Shown here: piece by piece, positions 13,664 through 13,823 of the stretch
How the letters are laid out: every line of letters begins with the position of its first letter
Numbering within the stretch: position 1 is the first letter of the stretch
Origin: Bacillota bacterium
GTDB taxonomy: Bacteria; Bacillota; Dethiobacteria; Dethiobacterales; Dethiobacteraceae
Length of the DNA: 13,823 bases
Direction of reading: 5' to 3'
Assembly (NCBI GenBank): GCA_012800215.1
Contig: JAAZJT010000076.1
Coordinates: forward strand, 1-13,823
Notes under the pieces: model-generated
What the model saw: only the letters and a program-made list of their open reading frames with translations
Database searches by the model: none
Told to the model about the DNA's origin: nothing
Program-made: the position numbers and the translations under genes

Positions 13664-13823
13664 GTTAGCCTAACGAGTACAGCTAATGGTAGCATATCAA
13701 CTACACAGATTACAGGGGGAAGCTACCAGAAGGATAGCTAGTACTAATGTCGAAGTAAAATTAGTGCGTATTATCTAGTAATTGAAACCAAATAGATCAA
13801 TGACCATAACTTTAAAACACAGC
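13664..13823 (+). other. Non-coding stretch with possible RNA structure at the right edge
   Basis: No gene is recognised here. Downstream of the TATAAT promoter are the palindrome GTTAGCCTAAC (13664-13674), a 7-bp stem TGGTAGC/GCTACCA (13687-13693 with 13722-13728), and a hairpin GTACTAAT/ATTAGTGC (13741-13748 with 13760-13767, one G-T pair) with GATA/TATC outside it (13733-13736, 13772-13775). This could be a leader RNA or a small RNA, but it matches no RNA family I know. A 30-codon frame (13686-13778) lacks a ribosome site. Confidence 0.3.

Noticed and set aside
13687..13728. tRNA-like arrangement suggested by the TGGTAGC/GCTACCA stem
   Set aside because: No T-loop (GTTCGA), no anticodon arm and far too short between the arms for a cloverleaf.
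13686..13778. 30-codon frame downstream of the last promoter
   Set aside because: There is no Shine-Dalgarno, the length is chance-like, and it overlaps the possible RNA stems.
1..13823. Insertion sequences, attachment sites, CRISPR repeats or prophage genes
   Set aside because: No repeated spacer pattern, transposase, integrase or target-site duplication was seen. Gene order is conserved core chromosome up to 13145.

Overview
The window looks like chromosome from an endospore-forming Firmicute, most likely of the class Clostridia. It carries a bacterial V-type ATPase operon followed by the conserved Bacillus/Clostridium block ywmB, murA, spoIID, spoIIQ, spoIIID, mbl. All recognised genes are on the + strand, with strong Shine-Dalgarno (SD) sequences and several GTG and TTG starts. 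No mobile element, CRISPR array, rRNA or tRNA was seen. The species cannot be named from this sequence.

Region 1 (1-7489) is the V-ATPase operon in the order I-K-E-C-F-A-B-D. Subunit I is cut by the left edge, and a strong intrinsic terminator follows subunit D. The rotor subunit NtpK keeps every side-chain ligand of the Enterococcus hirae Na+ site and has only one carboxylate per four-helix protomer. This suggests an ATP-driven Na+ pump rather than an H+-driven ATP synthase. In Bacillus subtilis the F-type atp operon occupies this position next to ywmB-murA-spoIID, so the V-ATPase appears to sit in the F-ATPase's usual place.

Region 2 (7490-11593) holds a YwmB-family exported protein, MurA (first committed step of peptidoglycan synthesis), SpoIID (engulfment lytic transglycosylase) and a SpoIIQ-type membrane LytM protein. 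The spoIID-spoIIQ junction is the most striking part of the window. A good sigma-F type promoter has its -10 element inside the 5' arm of a 30-nt hairpin whose 3' arm contains the spoIIQ Shine-Dalgarno. Read-through mRNA from spoIID would hide the spoIIQ ribosome site. mRNA started at the forespore promoter would lack the hiding arm. I infer a compartment-specific translation lock.

Region 3 (11594-13198) holds SpoIIID, the mother-cell regulator, behind a good sigma-E type promoter, and an MreB-family actin in the mbl position, followed by a terminator.

Region 4 (13199-13823) holds a lone Phd/YefM-type antitoxin-like protein with a cysteine-rich tail and no toxin visible. A palindrome overlaps a -10 box upstream of it, and a 19-bp perfect terminator hairpin follows it. 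Overlapping that hairpin is a new rightward promoter whose transcript begins with several possible stem-loops and runs off the window.
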